IMG/VR virus record: IMGVR_UViG_3300005518_000013
Coordinates: 1 to 40,477 of that record
Reading direction: 5' to 3' (one strand)
Length of the DNA stretch: 40,477 nucleotides
Source: a virus
Positions 12,976-21,854 of the stretch are shown here, one piece after another; the stretch's first letter is position 1; every line of letters starts with the position of its first letter. Under the pieces are notes generated by a model that worked only from the letters and a program-made list of their open reading frames with translations, made no database searches and had not been told where the DNA came from. The translations under genes were made by a program, and so were the position numbers.

Positions 12976-15164
12976 ATCGCGATGACGTGGGTCGGGTTGA
13001 TCTTGGTCGAGGTACTGATCTTCTTCTGCAGGCCGCGCAGGCTGACGGATGTCGAGACGTTGACGGTGGTGTTGATCTCAGCCGACAGATTCTTCCGGCG
13101 GATCGCCTCGGTCGTCGTGTGCGCGGCGGCAACCTGCGCGGACTGCGCGGCGGCAATTCGTTGGGCGATGACCTGAGCGGCATGTGGCAGGCCATGATCC
13201 CTGAGTGACCGCTCGATCGAGGCGATGGTCTTGAGATCGGCCCGCGACACGTCCCCATCGCGGATCAACTTGTCCGCCTTGTTGAGCTGCGCCTGTGCGA
13301 ACTCCCGGCCAGGCAGCTTCCCCTCGACCTTCGTCAGAGCGGAGCGGATCGCCGCTGCCAGCTTCGGGTCGTGGACGTGGGCTAGCGCCGCCCGCAGCGC
13401 GCCGATTGTCTGACGAGTGGAGGAGACCGAGCCGCCGGATTTGGTGATGAGCAGTTCGACGGCCTTGCGGACCCCGGCCGCGACGTTCTCCGGCTTGTTC
13501 GACTTGATCGCTGCGATCATGGCCCGGAACTCATTGACGAGTGCGGAGTGAAGGCTGGCCGTGATGGTGGCAGGGCTGAGTTTGCCAAGCGGGCTGTCGA
13601 GGAGCACCTCGGCGAGGTTCCGGCCGGTCCGAAGGGCCGCGCTGTCAAGACCGCGATCGCCGCCCGGCGATACGCTGAGGGTGCCGCCCGGACCCGTGCC
13701 GATCACGACGAGCGGGCTGCCCTTACCGCCCAGCGCCCGCGTCCCTGTAAAGCCCGGATCGTGGACGACCGGATTGGCGCCGAGCGTCAGGCCTTGGTCA
13801 GTCAGCGCCTTCCCTGCCTTGTCAAGGCCGCCCTTGTTGTTGATCGCCGCATCGAGGATGGCTGACAGACCCGCTGCTGCGGCAACGCTGAGCGTCAAGG
13901 CGGCGAGCACGGGCGTGGTCAGGCCGATCGACTCCAGCAGGCCGATGCCCTTGGGTCCGACGGGTGGCACGCGACCACCACCACCTGGCACTCCGCCGAC
14001 GTTGACCACCGCGCCCTCGACGTTGACCACGGCTGCCTTAAGCCGGCCGAGGATCGTCTCGACGATGCCGCCCGCGACGTTGGTCACGAGGCCGCCGGTC
14101 AGCTTGTTGACCGCGAAGGCACCGACTGCCAGATCCTGCAGCGGCTTTGGCAACTGCTGGAATAGACCCACGGCCGTCTTGACGATGTTCAGGGTCGCGC
14201 TGGCGACATCCTTCAGAACCGGGGCGGCGGCCTTGGCCGTGTCGAAGAACGTACCGAGAATCTTCCCGCCCTCGGCGAGGTTCTTGTCGCTGAACAGATC
14301 GGCGATCGACTGGCCCAGGTCCGAGATCGTCTTGATGACCGCCGGGTCCTGCAGGAACGTCGACAGCCGGTCGGCCACTTTGCCGATCGTCGGCAGCAAC
14401 GCCTGAGCAAGCGCCTTTTGCAGGTCCTCAATCGCGTCCCGGAACTTGGCCACCTTGCCCGCCGTGGTCTGACCGCCGGCGAGGAACGACCCGCCGAACT
14501 CCTTGTTGAGTTCGGCGAGGATGATCTTCTGGGCTTCCGCCACATGTCCGGTCTCGGCGAGCCGCTTGATGACCGTGACCTGATCGGCACTGAACGCCAC
14601 GCCGATCCGCCGAAGGGCTGTCAATCCGATCAGGGGATCGTTCAGTGCCTTGCCAACCTGAACGATGGATGACTGCAGGTCCTGACCCATCGCCGTCGAC
14701 AGATCAAGGGCGGCCTGCAGGGCTGGCTCAAATGCCTCTTTCTTGATGTTCGTGAACGTGAGCAGGACGTTCTCGCCGGACTGAATGACCTTGTCGTCGA
14801 TGGTCGCGTTCAGCGCTTCATACTTCTCGGCGAGGTCCCGGATGGCTGCGGCATTCTCCCCGGCAGCGCCCTTGGTGGACTTGAGGACCGCATTGGTCTG
14901 GGTCGTGACCTTCTCGAGTTCGGTAAGTGCTCGCAACCCCAACCCGACGTTCGTGGCGAGGAAGCCGACAGCCGTTCCCGCGATGACCAGCCCGTTCTTG
15001 ATCCCGGTCCCGATCTGTACACCAGCCCGATATGAGCGGGAACCGGTAGCGGTCACCTGACTGTCGAAGTCCTTCAACAGCCGCTTGTTAGCCGCCATCG
15101 CGGACGCAAAGTTGCCCCCGAGGGACATCTTTACGATCAGGTTGACGGTGTCAGCCAGTGCCAT
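12972..15164 (-). CDS. Tape measure protein, 730 aa
   Basis: Long helical protein with hydrophobic stretches (GTAVGFLATNVGLGLRAL; the central PVLAALTLSVAAAAGLSAIL) and many Ala/Lys/Asp-rich helices. The N-terminal ~330 residues contain a typical tape-measure repeat region (ALNDPLIGLTALRRIGVAFS). It is placed between the tail chaperone frames and the tail tip. At 730 residues it would set a tail of roughly 110 nm by the usual 1.5 Å per residue rule. A Gly/Pro hinge (VPGGGGRVPPVGP) precedes the second membrane-like segment. Confidence 0.88.
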   Translation of the reverse strand: MALADTVNLIVKMSLGGNFASAMAANKRLLKDFDSQVTATGSRSYRAGVQIGTGIKNGLVIAGTAVGFLATNVGLGLRALTELEKVTTQTNAVLKSTKGAAGENAAAIRDLAEKYEALNATIDDKVIQSGENVLLTFTNIKKEAFEPALQAALDLSTAMGQDLQSSIVQVGKALNDPLIGLTALRRIGVAFSADQVTVIKRLAETGHVAEAQKIILAELNKEFGGSFLAGGQTTAGKVAKFRDAIEDLQKALAQALLPTIGKVADRLSTFLQDPAVIKTISDLGQSIADLFSDKNLAEGGKILGTFFDTAKAAAPVLKDVASATLNIVKTAVGLFQQLPKPLQDLAVGAFAVNKLTGGLVTNVAGGIVETILGRLKAAVVNVEGAVVNVGGVPGGGGRVPPVGPKGIGLLESIGLTTPVLAALTLSVAAAAGLSAILDAAINNKGGLDKAGKALTDQGLTLGANPVVHDPGFTGTRALGGKGSPLVVIGTGPGGTLSVSPGGDRGLDSAALRTGRNLAEVLLDSPLGKLSPATITASLHSALVNEFRAMIAAIKSNKPENVAAGVRKAVELLITKSGGSVSSTRQTIGALRAALAHVHDPKLAAAIRSALTKVEGKLPGREFAQAQLNKADKLIRDGDVSRADLKTIASIERSLRDHGLPHAAQVIAQRIAAAQSAQVAAAHTTTEAIRRKNLSAEINTTVNVSTSVSLRGLQKKISTSTKINPTHVIAI

Positions 15165-15507
15165 CGGACTCCTGGCGGGCCTTGAGCAGGGCCACGCTGC
15201 GTTGGTACTTGGAGACGAGGTCAGACTCGCGGAAGCGCTCCTCGCGCTGCGCCTGGCGGATCAGTGTCCCGAACTGCTCCTCCCAGAGCAGCCAGCGCGC
15301 CGCCCACCATGCCCGATATGTCATGCGGCCGGTGGCACCTTGGCCGAACCGCCCGTCGACGATCGCTTCCGCCGCGTCCCGATCGAAGTTGGGGTCGCTG
15401 ATGTTGCCTTCGGGGTAGGTGTGGTCGACCCAGCCTTGGAGCGCGCGGCGCGTTGCCTGCGCTTCTCCTCGGCCGCCAGCTTCTGGAGTGCTGTCAGCCG
15501 TGCCAAG
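15151..15507 (-). CDS. Tail assembly chaperone, frameshifted C-terminal part
   Basis: In the -1 frame relative to the 181-residue gene, an open frame reads GWVDHTYPEGNISDPNFDRD and later RMTYRAWWAARWLLWEEQFG, then runs to a TGA inside the tape measure start. Its third-position GC is high from about 15440 onward and there is no good start, so it is almost certainly reached by ribosomal frameshifting, as in lambda G-T. A CCCTTTC heptamer sits at 15513-15507. Codon statistics suggest the switch may occur nearer 15440. Confidence 0.75.
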   Translation of the reverse strand, partial: LGTADSTPEAGGRGEAQATRRALQGWVDHTYPEGNISDPNFDRDAAEAIVDGRFGQGATGRMTYRAWWAARWLLWEEQFGTLIRQAQREERFRESDLVSKYQRSVALLKARQESDGTG

Positions 15508-15866
15508 AAAGGGCGAAGGACGTCCTCGTTGTAGAGCTCGTCGGCCTTGTTCGCGACGGCCTCGCCGCCCTTGCCGTAGGGCAGCGCCTGCGTCTTGTTC
15601 TCAGGCGTGAGAGGGACCGGATCGCCCTCCTCGTCGACGAGGTTCCAGTCGACGATGCCGTGGTCGCGGTAGATCCGCCACAGGAGCTCCTGCAGGAGCA
15701 CTCCATCGCTCGCGGCATCGGCGATGGCGCCCTGCGCCGCCATCCCCCCTGCTGCAGACAGAACGGGCGCGAGATAGACGACGTCCCCGCCGTCATGCGG
15801 TGTCCCTGGGCACAGGCAGGGACCGATGGCGACGGGGACGGGAGGGACCGGATCGAATCTGGACAT
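15321..15866 (-). CDS. Tail assembly chaperone, frame-0 product, 181 aa
   Basis: It lies between the tail tube and tape measure genes, the standard place for the G-like chaperone. Residues up to about 145 (VDWNLVDEEGDPVPL, then LYNEDVLRPFLARLTALQKL) look coding. The last ~35 residues are Ser/Thr/Pro/Arg-rich and look like reading in the wrong frame, consistent with most of the functional C-terminus being in the -1 frame. Chaperones of this type coat the tape measure during tail assembly. Confidence 0.8.
   Translation of the reverse strand: MSRFDPVPPVPVAIGPCLCPGTPHDGGDVVYLAPVLSAAGGMAAQGAIADAASDGVLLQELLWRIYRDHGIVDWNLVDEEGDPVPLTPENKTQALPYGKGGEAVANKADELYNEDVLRPFLARLTALQKLAAEEKRRQRAARSKAGSTTPTPKATSATPTSIGTRRKRSSTGGSAKVPPAA
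15507..15513 (-). other. Candidate -1 slippery heptamer CCCTTTC
   Basis: In frame 0 the codons are CGC CCT TTC, so C-CCT-TTC fits the X-XXY-YYZ rule for -1 slippage. The -1 frame is open from here to 15151. It is less certain than usual because frame 0 keeps coding-like codon use for about 25 codons past it. Confidence 0.45.
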
Positions 15867-15882
15867 GAGCGCTCCCAGTGGG

Positions 15883-16911
15883 TTACGGCAGGGCCGACAG
15901 GCTGTTGAGGACCACGGCCTTGATGGCGTAGGTCAATGTGCTGTCGTAGAAGCCGTGGTAGGTGAAGGTGTAGTTGGTATTGCCGCCGATTTCCCCCTCC
16001 GCGACGGAGAAGAGCCGGCACGGCAGGAAGAACTCGAACTTGGCCTTGGTCCCGCCGGAGCCCGCATTCTCGGTCGAGTTGCAGGCGACCTTGATGTAGC
16101 GGTTCGGGACGGGCGTGTCGTCGAGGGTGACCGCTTCGGCGATCGTGGCCGTCGTCTTCTCGACGGTCAGGGTGAACTCGATCGTCCGCAGCCCCCGGCC
16201 GTAGGCGCCGAGCTGGAAGCGGGTGTTTGAGCCGTTGGCGAAGCGCTTGAGGTCGAGATTGTTGTTGATAGTCAGCGAAGCACCGCGCACCGCGTCGGTG
16301 ATCTGGGTCGCCCCGATCGCCCCGGCGACGGAGTTCAGGTAGAACGCCGTGTCCGCGCCGAAGGCGAAGATCGGATTGGCATCAACGTTCAGCCCGGCGG
16401 TCCGGTTGCCGTAGGTCGCGCCGGCGAAGACCCAGTCATCCGAGACGGTCCACGGGCTGAGGTCCTCGGGCATCGTCATCGCGAGCTGATTGATGACGCC
16501 ACCGAAACCGTTCGTCCCGGCACCCAGTGCATCGGACGTGTCGTCGCCCGTCTGGACACTGTAGTAGTCGAACGAATCCGCCGTCAGCGACGCGGCGGTG
16601 TACGTCCAGGTGTAGCCCGCGACGGCAGAGCCGGTGGCGGTGACGCCGCCCATCAAGCCCGCACTGAGCCTGACGGACAGGTCGTTGAACGTCTGCGGCC
16701 CGGTCGCCCCGCCGATCGTCACGTCGAGGGCGGTGGCGTACGGGGCGATGATCGGATCGAGCGATCCGACGTCGACGTCGGGGTCGGTCCGGTTGGGGTT
16801 GACGACGATCAGACCGCGGTAGGGCAGGACGCGCGTCGCAGCGACCGCGGTTCCGATGACACTTTGCTTGCCAACTTGGAGCTTCCGAAATCTCGTAAAA
16901 CCCTGTGCCAT
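15883..16911 (-). CDS. Major tail tube protein, 342 aa
   Basis: Beta-rich virion protein beginning MAQGFTRFRKLQVGKQSVIG, in the slot just before the chaperone frames. Segments DVTIGGATGPQTFNDL and DKT-like beta strands in the middle, plus a C-terminal FEFFLPCRLFSVAEGEIGGN end, fit a large tail tube of the lambda V / Ig-extended type. The upstream 95 bases contain an extended hairpin that may stabilise its abundant message. Assignment rests on position and composition. Confidence 0.78.
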   Translation of the reverse strand: MAQGFTRFRKLQVGKQSVIGTAVAATRVLPYRGLIVVNPNRTDPDVDVGSLDPIIAPYATALDVTIGGATGPQTFNDLSVRLSAGLMGGVTATGSAVAGYTWTYTAASLTADSFDYYSVQTGDDTSDALGAGTNGFGGVINQLAMTMPEDLSPWTVSDDWVFAGATYGNRTAGLNVDANPIFAFGADTAFYLNSVAGAIGATQITDAVRGASLTINNNLDLKRFANGSNTRFQLGAYGRGLRTIEFTLTVEKTTATIAEAVTLDDTPVPNRYIKVACNSTENAGSGGTKAKFEFFLPCRLFSVAEGEIGGNTNYTFTYHGFYDSTLTYAIKAVVLNSLSALP

Positions 16912-16930
16912 GTCCTGATCCCTTCTCTCC

Positions 16931-16983
16931 GGGCCGACACGAACAACCCGCCGACATGGCGGGCTTCGTCATGGGTTCGGCCC
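16931..16983 (-). promoter_or_regulatory. Extended nested hairpin in the tail tube leader
   Basis: Three stems nest: GGGCCGA/TCGGCCC (16931-16937 with 16977-16983), ACGAA/TTCGT, and CCCGCC/GGCGGG around a five-base loop (16953-16957). It lies about 20 bases before the tail tube ATG. On the minus strand the inner stem is followed by TTGTTCG, which is only weakly terminator-like. A role in message stability or attenuation is inferred. Confidence 0.5.
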
Positions 16984-17006
16984 AGAGCGGGCCGTGGCTA
17001 GAGCGC

Positions 17007-17438
17007 TTAGGTCCGACCTTCGGTCTTCTGGAAATCCGAGAATGTGAACCGCACGGCGGCGAAGAACGAGTCGCCGTCCTGGATCGTCTCGTCCGCGACG
17101 GTCATGTCCGACCAGATCGAGCCGGTCGTGATGTGCGGGTAGGTCGTGAAGTGATCCATCAGACTGTCGACGAGGACGTCGAAGCGGTCCTCGGTCTCAA
17201 GGTTGTCGGTCAGCCGGTCCACGATCACGACCTGCGGAGTGATGATCCGATCCCGCAGCCCGTTGGCGTGATGAACGGACTCGGGATGGAGATCGAGATA
17301 CGAGAAGGGCGTGTCACTGTTGAGCGATGGCGGCCGCGATCGGAAATGGCGTCGGAGGAGGGTTGGGTTGGCGGCGATAAAGGCCGTCATCATTGTCGTG
17401 ACCCCGGCCACGAGATCGGCCCGGACCGTCGTTACCAT
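17007..17438 (-). CDS. Tail terminator / tail completion protein, 143 aa
   Basis: Mixed alpha/beta protein (MVTTVRADLVAGVTTMMTAF and on) with a middle stretch VVIVDRLTDNLETEDRFDVLVD and a C-terminal FFAAVRFTFSDF strand. These features and the position just before the tail tube match tail terminator (gpU-like) proteins, which cap the tail tube and join it to the head. ATG 17438 abuts the TAG of the gp10-like gene. Confidence 0.68.
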   Translation of the reverse strand: MVTTVRADLVAGVTTMMTAFIAANPTLLRRHFRSRPPSLNSDTPFSYLDLHPESVHHANGLRDRIITPQVVIVDRLTDNLETEDRFDVLVDSLMDHFTTYPHITTGSIWSDMTVADETIQDGDSFFAAVRFTFSDFQKTEGRT

Positions 17439-17882
17439 CTAATGTCGATTCCAGAGCTTGACGATCACCTCGTTGATCGCGGCGACGGCCTTGCGGGCAC
17501 CGGGCAGGAGATATGGCTGCGCCCGCGTTCCCGGATGGTGAACGAGCGTCGCGAAATGGGTGGCCTGCGAGCCCGCCTTGAGCCTTCCCGTCAGTCTCCG
17601 CTCGCCGCCCCACGCGAGGACCTTGCGGTTCTTGGGCCGGATGATGTGGGGCCGCGTCCCGAACTCGACCGGAGCCGCGTAGGGCGTCGCTGCCACCACC
17701 TCCGCTGTCTGTCCCATGATCCGACCCGGCCGGATGCTGCGCTGGAGATGATGCGTCTTGACGGGGACGATCTTCTGCGCCTCGGCGACAGCCGCGATCT
17801 GGGCGGCGCGTAGGACGGGCTGTGCCTCGCCGATGGCTTCCATCCGCCGGATCAGGGCAGCGAGGCCCTCAACGCTAGACAC
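17439..17882 (-). CDS. HK97 gp10-like neck protein, 147 aa
   Basis: The pattern AEAQKIVPVKTHHLQRSIRP followed by AATPYAAPVEFGTRPHIIRP is the hallmark of HK97 gp10-like proteins of the head-tail junction. PYLLPGARKAVAAINEVI is the usual C-terminal helix. GTG 17882 overlaps the connector stop by a few bases. Confidence 0.87.
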   Translation of the reverse strand: MSSVEGLAALIRRMEAIGEAQPVLRAAQIAAVAEAQKIVPVKTHHLQRSIRPGRIMGQTAEVVAATPYAAPVEFGTRPHIIRPKNRKVLAWGGERRLTGRLKAGSQATHFATLVHHPGTRAQPYLLPGARKAVAAINEVIVKLWNRH

Positions 17883-18513
17883 TGCTGACCGCCTCGCGGA
17901 CCTGCCAGTTACGGACGAAGACGGGGGAGGACACGGGTTCTGCGGCGAGGTCGATCGTCTCCCCCGTGGGAGTCTGGATCACTCCCGAAGCGCCGGACTT
18001 CGCCCGCCAGTAGAACCAGGCCGAGAGGAACGTCACCTCATGGGTCACATCGTTCGTCCAGGTCGGGTGTCCGAGCAGCCCCGTGATCCTCAGATCCAGC
18101 GGAATCGCGCCGTAGCGTCGCCAGAAGGTGTCGAGGTTCTTGTCGAACCACTGCGGATCCGTCTTGAACCAGTCCGGCCGGTTACGGTCGAAGGCCATGA
18201 GCTGGATCGTCGTCGAGATATCCGGGTTCCGCCGGTCGGGTAGGAGCCAGTAGCCCGCGGTCTCGGTCAGAGCGGCCCCATTCAGGGTGACGACGCGACT
18301 CGCGTCCGTTCGAGGCGTATCCGCGATGTTGACGAGGACCTGACCGTCCGTCGAGTAGACCCTGTCGTTGTTCGACGAGTAGGCGAACGTCCGGCCCGTG
18401 TCCGCTTGCGCCTGTGCCAGTCCTGCGTCGAGACACGTCTGCAGCAGGGTGTTGTCGGCCGTCCCCGTCAGCCCGAGGTATGTCTTCAGGTCAGACAGCG
18501 TTGGACCGGGCAT
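17875..18513 (-). CDS. Head-tail connector protein (gp6-like), 212 aa
   Basis: Begins MPGPTLSDLKTYLGLTGTAD with a helical opening (LQTCLDAGLAQAQADTGRTF) typical of gp6-like adaptor proteins that ring the portal. The C-terminal HEVTFLSAWFYWRAKSGASG helix also fits. It restarts the morphogenetic order after four glycan genes, and its ATG overlaps the end of the upstream glycosyltransferase by 23 bases. Confidence 0.8.
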   Translation of the reverse strand: MPGPTLSDLKTYLGLTGTADNTLLQTCLDAGLAQAQADTGRTFAYSSNNDRVYSTDGQVLVNIADTPRTDASRVVTLNGAALTETAGYWLLPDRRNPDISTTIQLMAFDRNRPDWFKTDPQWFDKNLDTFWRRYGAIPLDLRITGLLGHPTWTNDVTHEVTFLSAWFYWRAKSGASGVIQTPTGETIDLAAEPVSSPVFVRNWQVREAVSSV

Positions 18514-19759
18514 CGGCTTCCTCGAGGAGGGTCAGGAACCCCTGCGCACAGGCATTCCAGGTGAACGATCGTTGGACGTGCTCCCGCCCCGCGGCGCCGA
18601 GAGCGCGGCGGCGAGCGGGCTTGGCGAGGAGCGTCAGGACCGGCTCGACGAACGCCCGGGCGTCAGGCACCGCCCAGTCCATGCCGTAGGTCGAGTGGTA
18701 CCGCACCACGTCCCCGTAGGAGTCGTGGAGCGGCGGGATCATCACGCCGCCCGGCCCGATGACCTCGGACTCGGCCGCCCAGTCGGATGAGATGACCGGC
18801 ACCTCGCAGGCGAGCGACTCCGCGAGCGTCAGCCCGAATCCCTCACCGCCGGTCGTGGTGACGTATAGGTCGGCCGCGTTGTACAGCGCAGCAAGCCCGG
18901 CCTGATCCAGCCCGACGAAGGTGTCGTGCATCCCGGTGAACCACACCCGCCGTCCCTCCCGGATCACCTCGGGCATCCGCTGGACCTCGGCGATCAGGTC
19001 TGAGCCCAAGGGGTCGTTCGGGGTGCAGTGCAGGAGCAGGTCGACCTCGGGATCAGCCTCGGCGATCGGGATAAAGGCCTGGAGCAGGACCGGGTAGAAC
19101 TTGCGGGTGGCGTTCCGGTCGGCCCTGAGGATCAACTTGCGGTTGGAGAACTGCGCTCCGAAATGGACCTTGCAGGCCTCCTTGGTCCCGAGCCGCTTGC
19201 CGTTGACGATCAGGGGGTCGGTGATCGACACCGGCCGGAATGTCTCCGTATCCACGCCGTGGTAGATGCGCGGCACCCACCGCCCGATGTGAGCGGAGAT
19301 GACCCGCTGGCCGTAATCGCTCATGGCCACCGGCGAGACGAGTTGCCACAGGTCCTTCCACGCCGGGGTCAGGTTGTCACCCTCGATCGGGCAGTAATGC
19401 AGGATCGGGATTAACTTCCACGTCTCGACATTCTGCGGCGTGGCCTGACCGATGTGCGACAGCAGCCCCGAGACGTCGGCGATGACGATCCCGGCGTCGG
19501 GCTTCCAGTCGTCCGTGGGATCGAGTTGCCGCCAGAACGGTCCCCGGATGGCGTCGGCGCTGATGTTGCCGCCGAAGTCGTCACCGAAGATGCGAGCCGG
19601 CCACACACGCCCTGCCAGAGGTCCCCTCACCGGCTCGCCGCGATGATTGACCGCGAGGACCCGGACGTCCATGCCGGCCTCGAGAAGGCGCGTTGCCAGC
19701 TCGATCGTGACGGTGCCGAAGCCAGTCGCCGAGTGATGGCCCCAGATGAGAAGCCTCAC
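18491..19759 (-). CDS. GT-B glycosyltransferase (GT4-like), 422 aa
   Basis: An N-terminal Rossmann half (RLLIWGHHSATGFGTVTIEL) is followed by the nucleotide-sugar half with ILRADRNATRKFYPVLLQAF. The E-x7-E region GGEGFGLTLAESLACEVPVI, near residues 320-340, holds the donor-phosphate site of GT4 enzymes. It probably transfers a sugar to virion protein or to a growing glycan in the cytoplasm. GTG 19759 overlaps the upstream gene (GTGA). The placement before the connector argues for virion rather than host-DNA modification. Confidence 0.85.
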   Translation of the reverse strand: MRLLIWGHHSATGFGTVTIELATRLLEAGMDVRVLAVNHRGEPVRGPLAGRVWPARIFGDDFGGNISADAIRGPFWRQLDPTDDWKPDAGIVIADVSGLLSHIGQATPQNVETWKLIPILHYCPIEGDNLTPAWKDLWQLVSPVAMSDYGQRVISAHIGRWVPRIYHGVDTETFRPVSITDPLIVNGKRLGTKEACKVHFGAQFSNRKLILRADRNATRKFYPVLLQAFIPIAEADPEVDLLLHCTPNDPLGSDLIAEVQRMPEVIREGRRVWFTGMHDTFVGLDQAGLAALYNAADLYVTTTGGEGFGLTLAESLACEVPVISSDWAAESEVIGPGGVMIPPLHDSYGDVVRYHSTYGMDWAVPDARAFVEPVLTLLAKPARRRALGAAGREHVQRSFTWNACAQGFLTLLEEADARSNAV

Positions 19760-20829
19760 GGCAGCACCTGAGCGAACATCGCCCGGATGGCCCCCTCCTC
19801 CTCGTCGAAGTTCACGACCTCGGCGAAGCGGGCGGCGGATCGCTCGCAGGCTCGGAGATGGAACTCCTCGTCATCGCGGAAGCGGCGGATCAGGCTCGCG
19901 ACCTCGGCCGGCGTCCGTGTCTCGATGTCCCACGCCGTCTCGCCTTCGATCCAGAGCTGTCCGGCGAGCTGGTCCTTGTAGTAGTTGCGGAAACCGAACA
20001 TTGGTCGACCGACCGCGTGCCAGTTGTGCGCGACATGACCGAATCCGTCCGACCACCGTTTGGCGTGCCATGCCACGTCCGAGGCTCGCATCGCCTGAGC
20101 CACGTCGGCGCAGCGGTCGAGATTGCCGGCCTGGTATTGGTCGGGCTGCGCTTCGCCATAGGCGCCGTAGACCTTCCAGCACAACTCGGGCGCCTGCTCG
20201 GCGGCCTTCTGCCAATAATCGTAGGCCGGCTGGTCCTGCGGGTAGCACTGGACGAACGACGAGACGATGAACTCCCCCCGAGGAGGAGGCTCGTATCGGA
20301 AACCCGGACTCCCATCGAACCGGTCGACGATCCGGAACTCCTGGTGGTAGACGACGTGCGGCTTGGGAGGTGTGACCGGGAGGAGAGCCGAGACGAGGCC
20401 GAATGCTGCTAGGTCCCAGCGGTCCTCGGCCATGTCCGCCGCCGAGAAGCGGACGTTGCCGACCTGCAGGCCAAACGTCGCACCGACTTCCGAGGCGAAC
20501 CGGGCGAAGCCCTCGTGGTTATGGGCGAGGGAACTGATGACGATGTCGGGCCGCAGATCATGCGCCTGCTCGAGCGGTAGCAGGTTATGGATGCGCCCGT
20601 GGAAGGCGTTGAGCCGCGTCCAGTTTGTCCCGTCCCAGAGGTCCGAGCCCCATGGTTCGAGATACTGCCGCGCGACCGCGTCACCGTGCCACTTGCGCTC
20701 GTGGCTCCAGTAGCCCTCGGCGAACCACTCCATGCCGATCGGCCGGTACAATTCCCAGCCGAGTCGGTCGCAGAGGAGGGCCATCGACTCGTACAGGCAA
20801 TCGTGATGGAAATCGATGAGGACCCTCAC
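19756..20829 (-). CDS. Putative glycosyltransferase, 357 aa
   Basis: Begins MRVLIDFHHDCLYESMALLC and shows a two-half layout with VISSLAHNHEGFARFASEVG at the domain hinge. An acceptor/donor region KVYGAYGEAQPDQYQAGNLD follows, then MRASDVAWHAKRWSDGFGHV and PMFGFRNYYKDQ. This resembles GT-B folds without a clear E-x7-E pair, so the activity is likely but not proven. Start GTG 20829 overlaps the upstream stop (GTGA). Confidence 0.65.
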   Translation of the reverse strand: MRVLIDFHHDCLYESMALLCDRLGWELYRPIGMEWFAEGYWSHERKWHGDAVARQYLEPWGSDLWDGTNWTRLNAFHGRIHNLLPLEQAHDLRPDIVISSLAHNHEGFARFASEVGATFGLQVGNVRFSAADMAEDRWDLAAFGLVSALLPVTPPKPHVVYHQEFRIVDRFDGSPGFRYEPPPRGEFIVSSFVQCYPQDQPAYDYWQKAAEQAPELCWKVYGAYGEAQPDQYQAGNLDRCADVAQAMRASDVAWHAKRWSDGFGHVAHNWHAVGRPMFGFRNYYKDQLAGQLWIEGETAWDIETRTPAEVASLIRRFRDDEEFHLRACERSAARFAEVVNFDEEEGAIRAMFAQVLP

Positions 20830-21854
20830 GACAGGAACGCCTGCCATGCCTCGGAGACCGTCGCGATATCGAACCGTTCCAAGGCTCGCTCGCGGGTGAT
20901 GATCGACATCTCCGTGGCCAAGCGCTGATCGTTCAGGATCTCCTGCAGAAAGCGATGAGCCTCGGCTGGCCCCTCGGCCGATAGTTCGACGATCTCGGAG
21001 GCCTCGAACAACAACGGGAAGCCCCACGCCTTCGGGCCGATCGAGACGACGGGCACGCCGCTGAGCATCGCTTCGATCAGGCCGAGCGTGTAACTCGCTG
21101 GCACCGTTCCGGTGTACAGATAGGCCCGGATGTGCCGGAGATATTCCAGCATCGCCTCGTAGGGGAGGGTGCCGAGGCCGCCGCGCAACATCTCCGAGCT
21201 CGGGCCGGCCGGGCGGACCGGCAATCCATCCGTCGCCGCCTCCCAGAACGACAGGCCCGTCGCATCGCCGCGCTTCGCCATGTCCTGGGTGATGTTGCCG
21301 ACCATCGGATCATCGCCGATCCACGGCCCGTAATCCTCGGGGTATTTGCCGAACCGGATCAGGGCGTCCTCGCCGGCGAAGCAGCCGAACGACTCGAAGT
21401 AGCGTGCTTCGGCGGGCGAATAGCGGACGATCTGCAACCTCTCGGAGCGGTATGGGGCCATGTCCCGCTCGAGGGACAGGTCCGATTGGCCGCAAGTCCG
21501 CCAGATCACCCGCTTGTGCTTGATCCGGTCCCACTGGCCGCCGATCCACTGGCGTGGGAAGTGGTGGACGATGATCGCGTCGGCCCAATCGATGATGTCC
21601 GGGTGGAGGCGCGCCTTGCCGGCATCGATCAGCGGTCCGGGGTCGCCGTACTCGGCGCGGGTTTCCTGCAGGCGGGCCACGAGGTCCGGGTGGGCCGGGG
21701 TGTCCGCCAGGGGGGGTCGGATACCCTCGGGCGCGCGGCCCGGAACCTCGTAGCCGCCAGGACAGAAGGTGTCATAGCCGAGATCGGTGAACATCCGCAG
21801 GTCGTCGAACTCGGCAACCGCGTGAGAGGCCAACAGAAGGATGCGCTCCGTCAT
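20826..21854 (-). CDS. GT-B glycosyltransferase-like protein, 342 aa
   Basis: Starts MTERILLLASHAVAEFDDLR at ATG 21854 (ATGA with the methyltransferase stop). The C-terminal donor half has YTGTVPASYTLGLIEAMLSG and VPVVSIGPKAWGFPLLFEAS, a group-1 glycosyltransferase signature in which the E of GLIEAM is one of the E-x7-E residues. The N-terminal half (DIIDWADAIIVHHFPRQWIG) is Rossmann-like. It is the first of three transferases in this coupled set. Confidence 0.78.
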   Translation of the reverse strand: MTERILLLASHAVAEFDDLRMFTDLGYDTFCPGGYEVPGRAPEGIRPPLADTPAHPDLVARLQETRAEYGDPGPLIDAGKARLHPDIIDWADAIIVHHFPRQWIGGQWDRIKHKRVIWRTCGQSDLSLERDMAPYRSERLQIVRYSPAEARYFESFGCFAGEDALIRFGKYPEDYGPWIGDDPMVGNITQDMAKRGDATGLSFWEAATDGLPVRPAGPSSEMLRGGLGTLPYEAMLEYLRHIRAYLYTGTVPASYTLGLIEAMLSGVPVVSIGPKAWGFPLLFEASEIVELSAEGPAEAHRFLQEILNDQRLATEMSIITRERALERFDIATVSEAWQAFLS

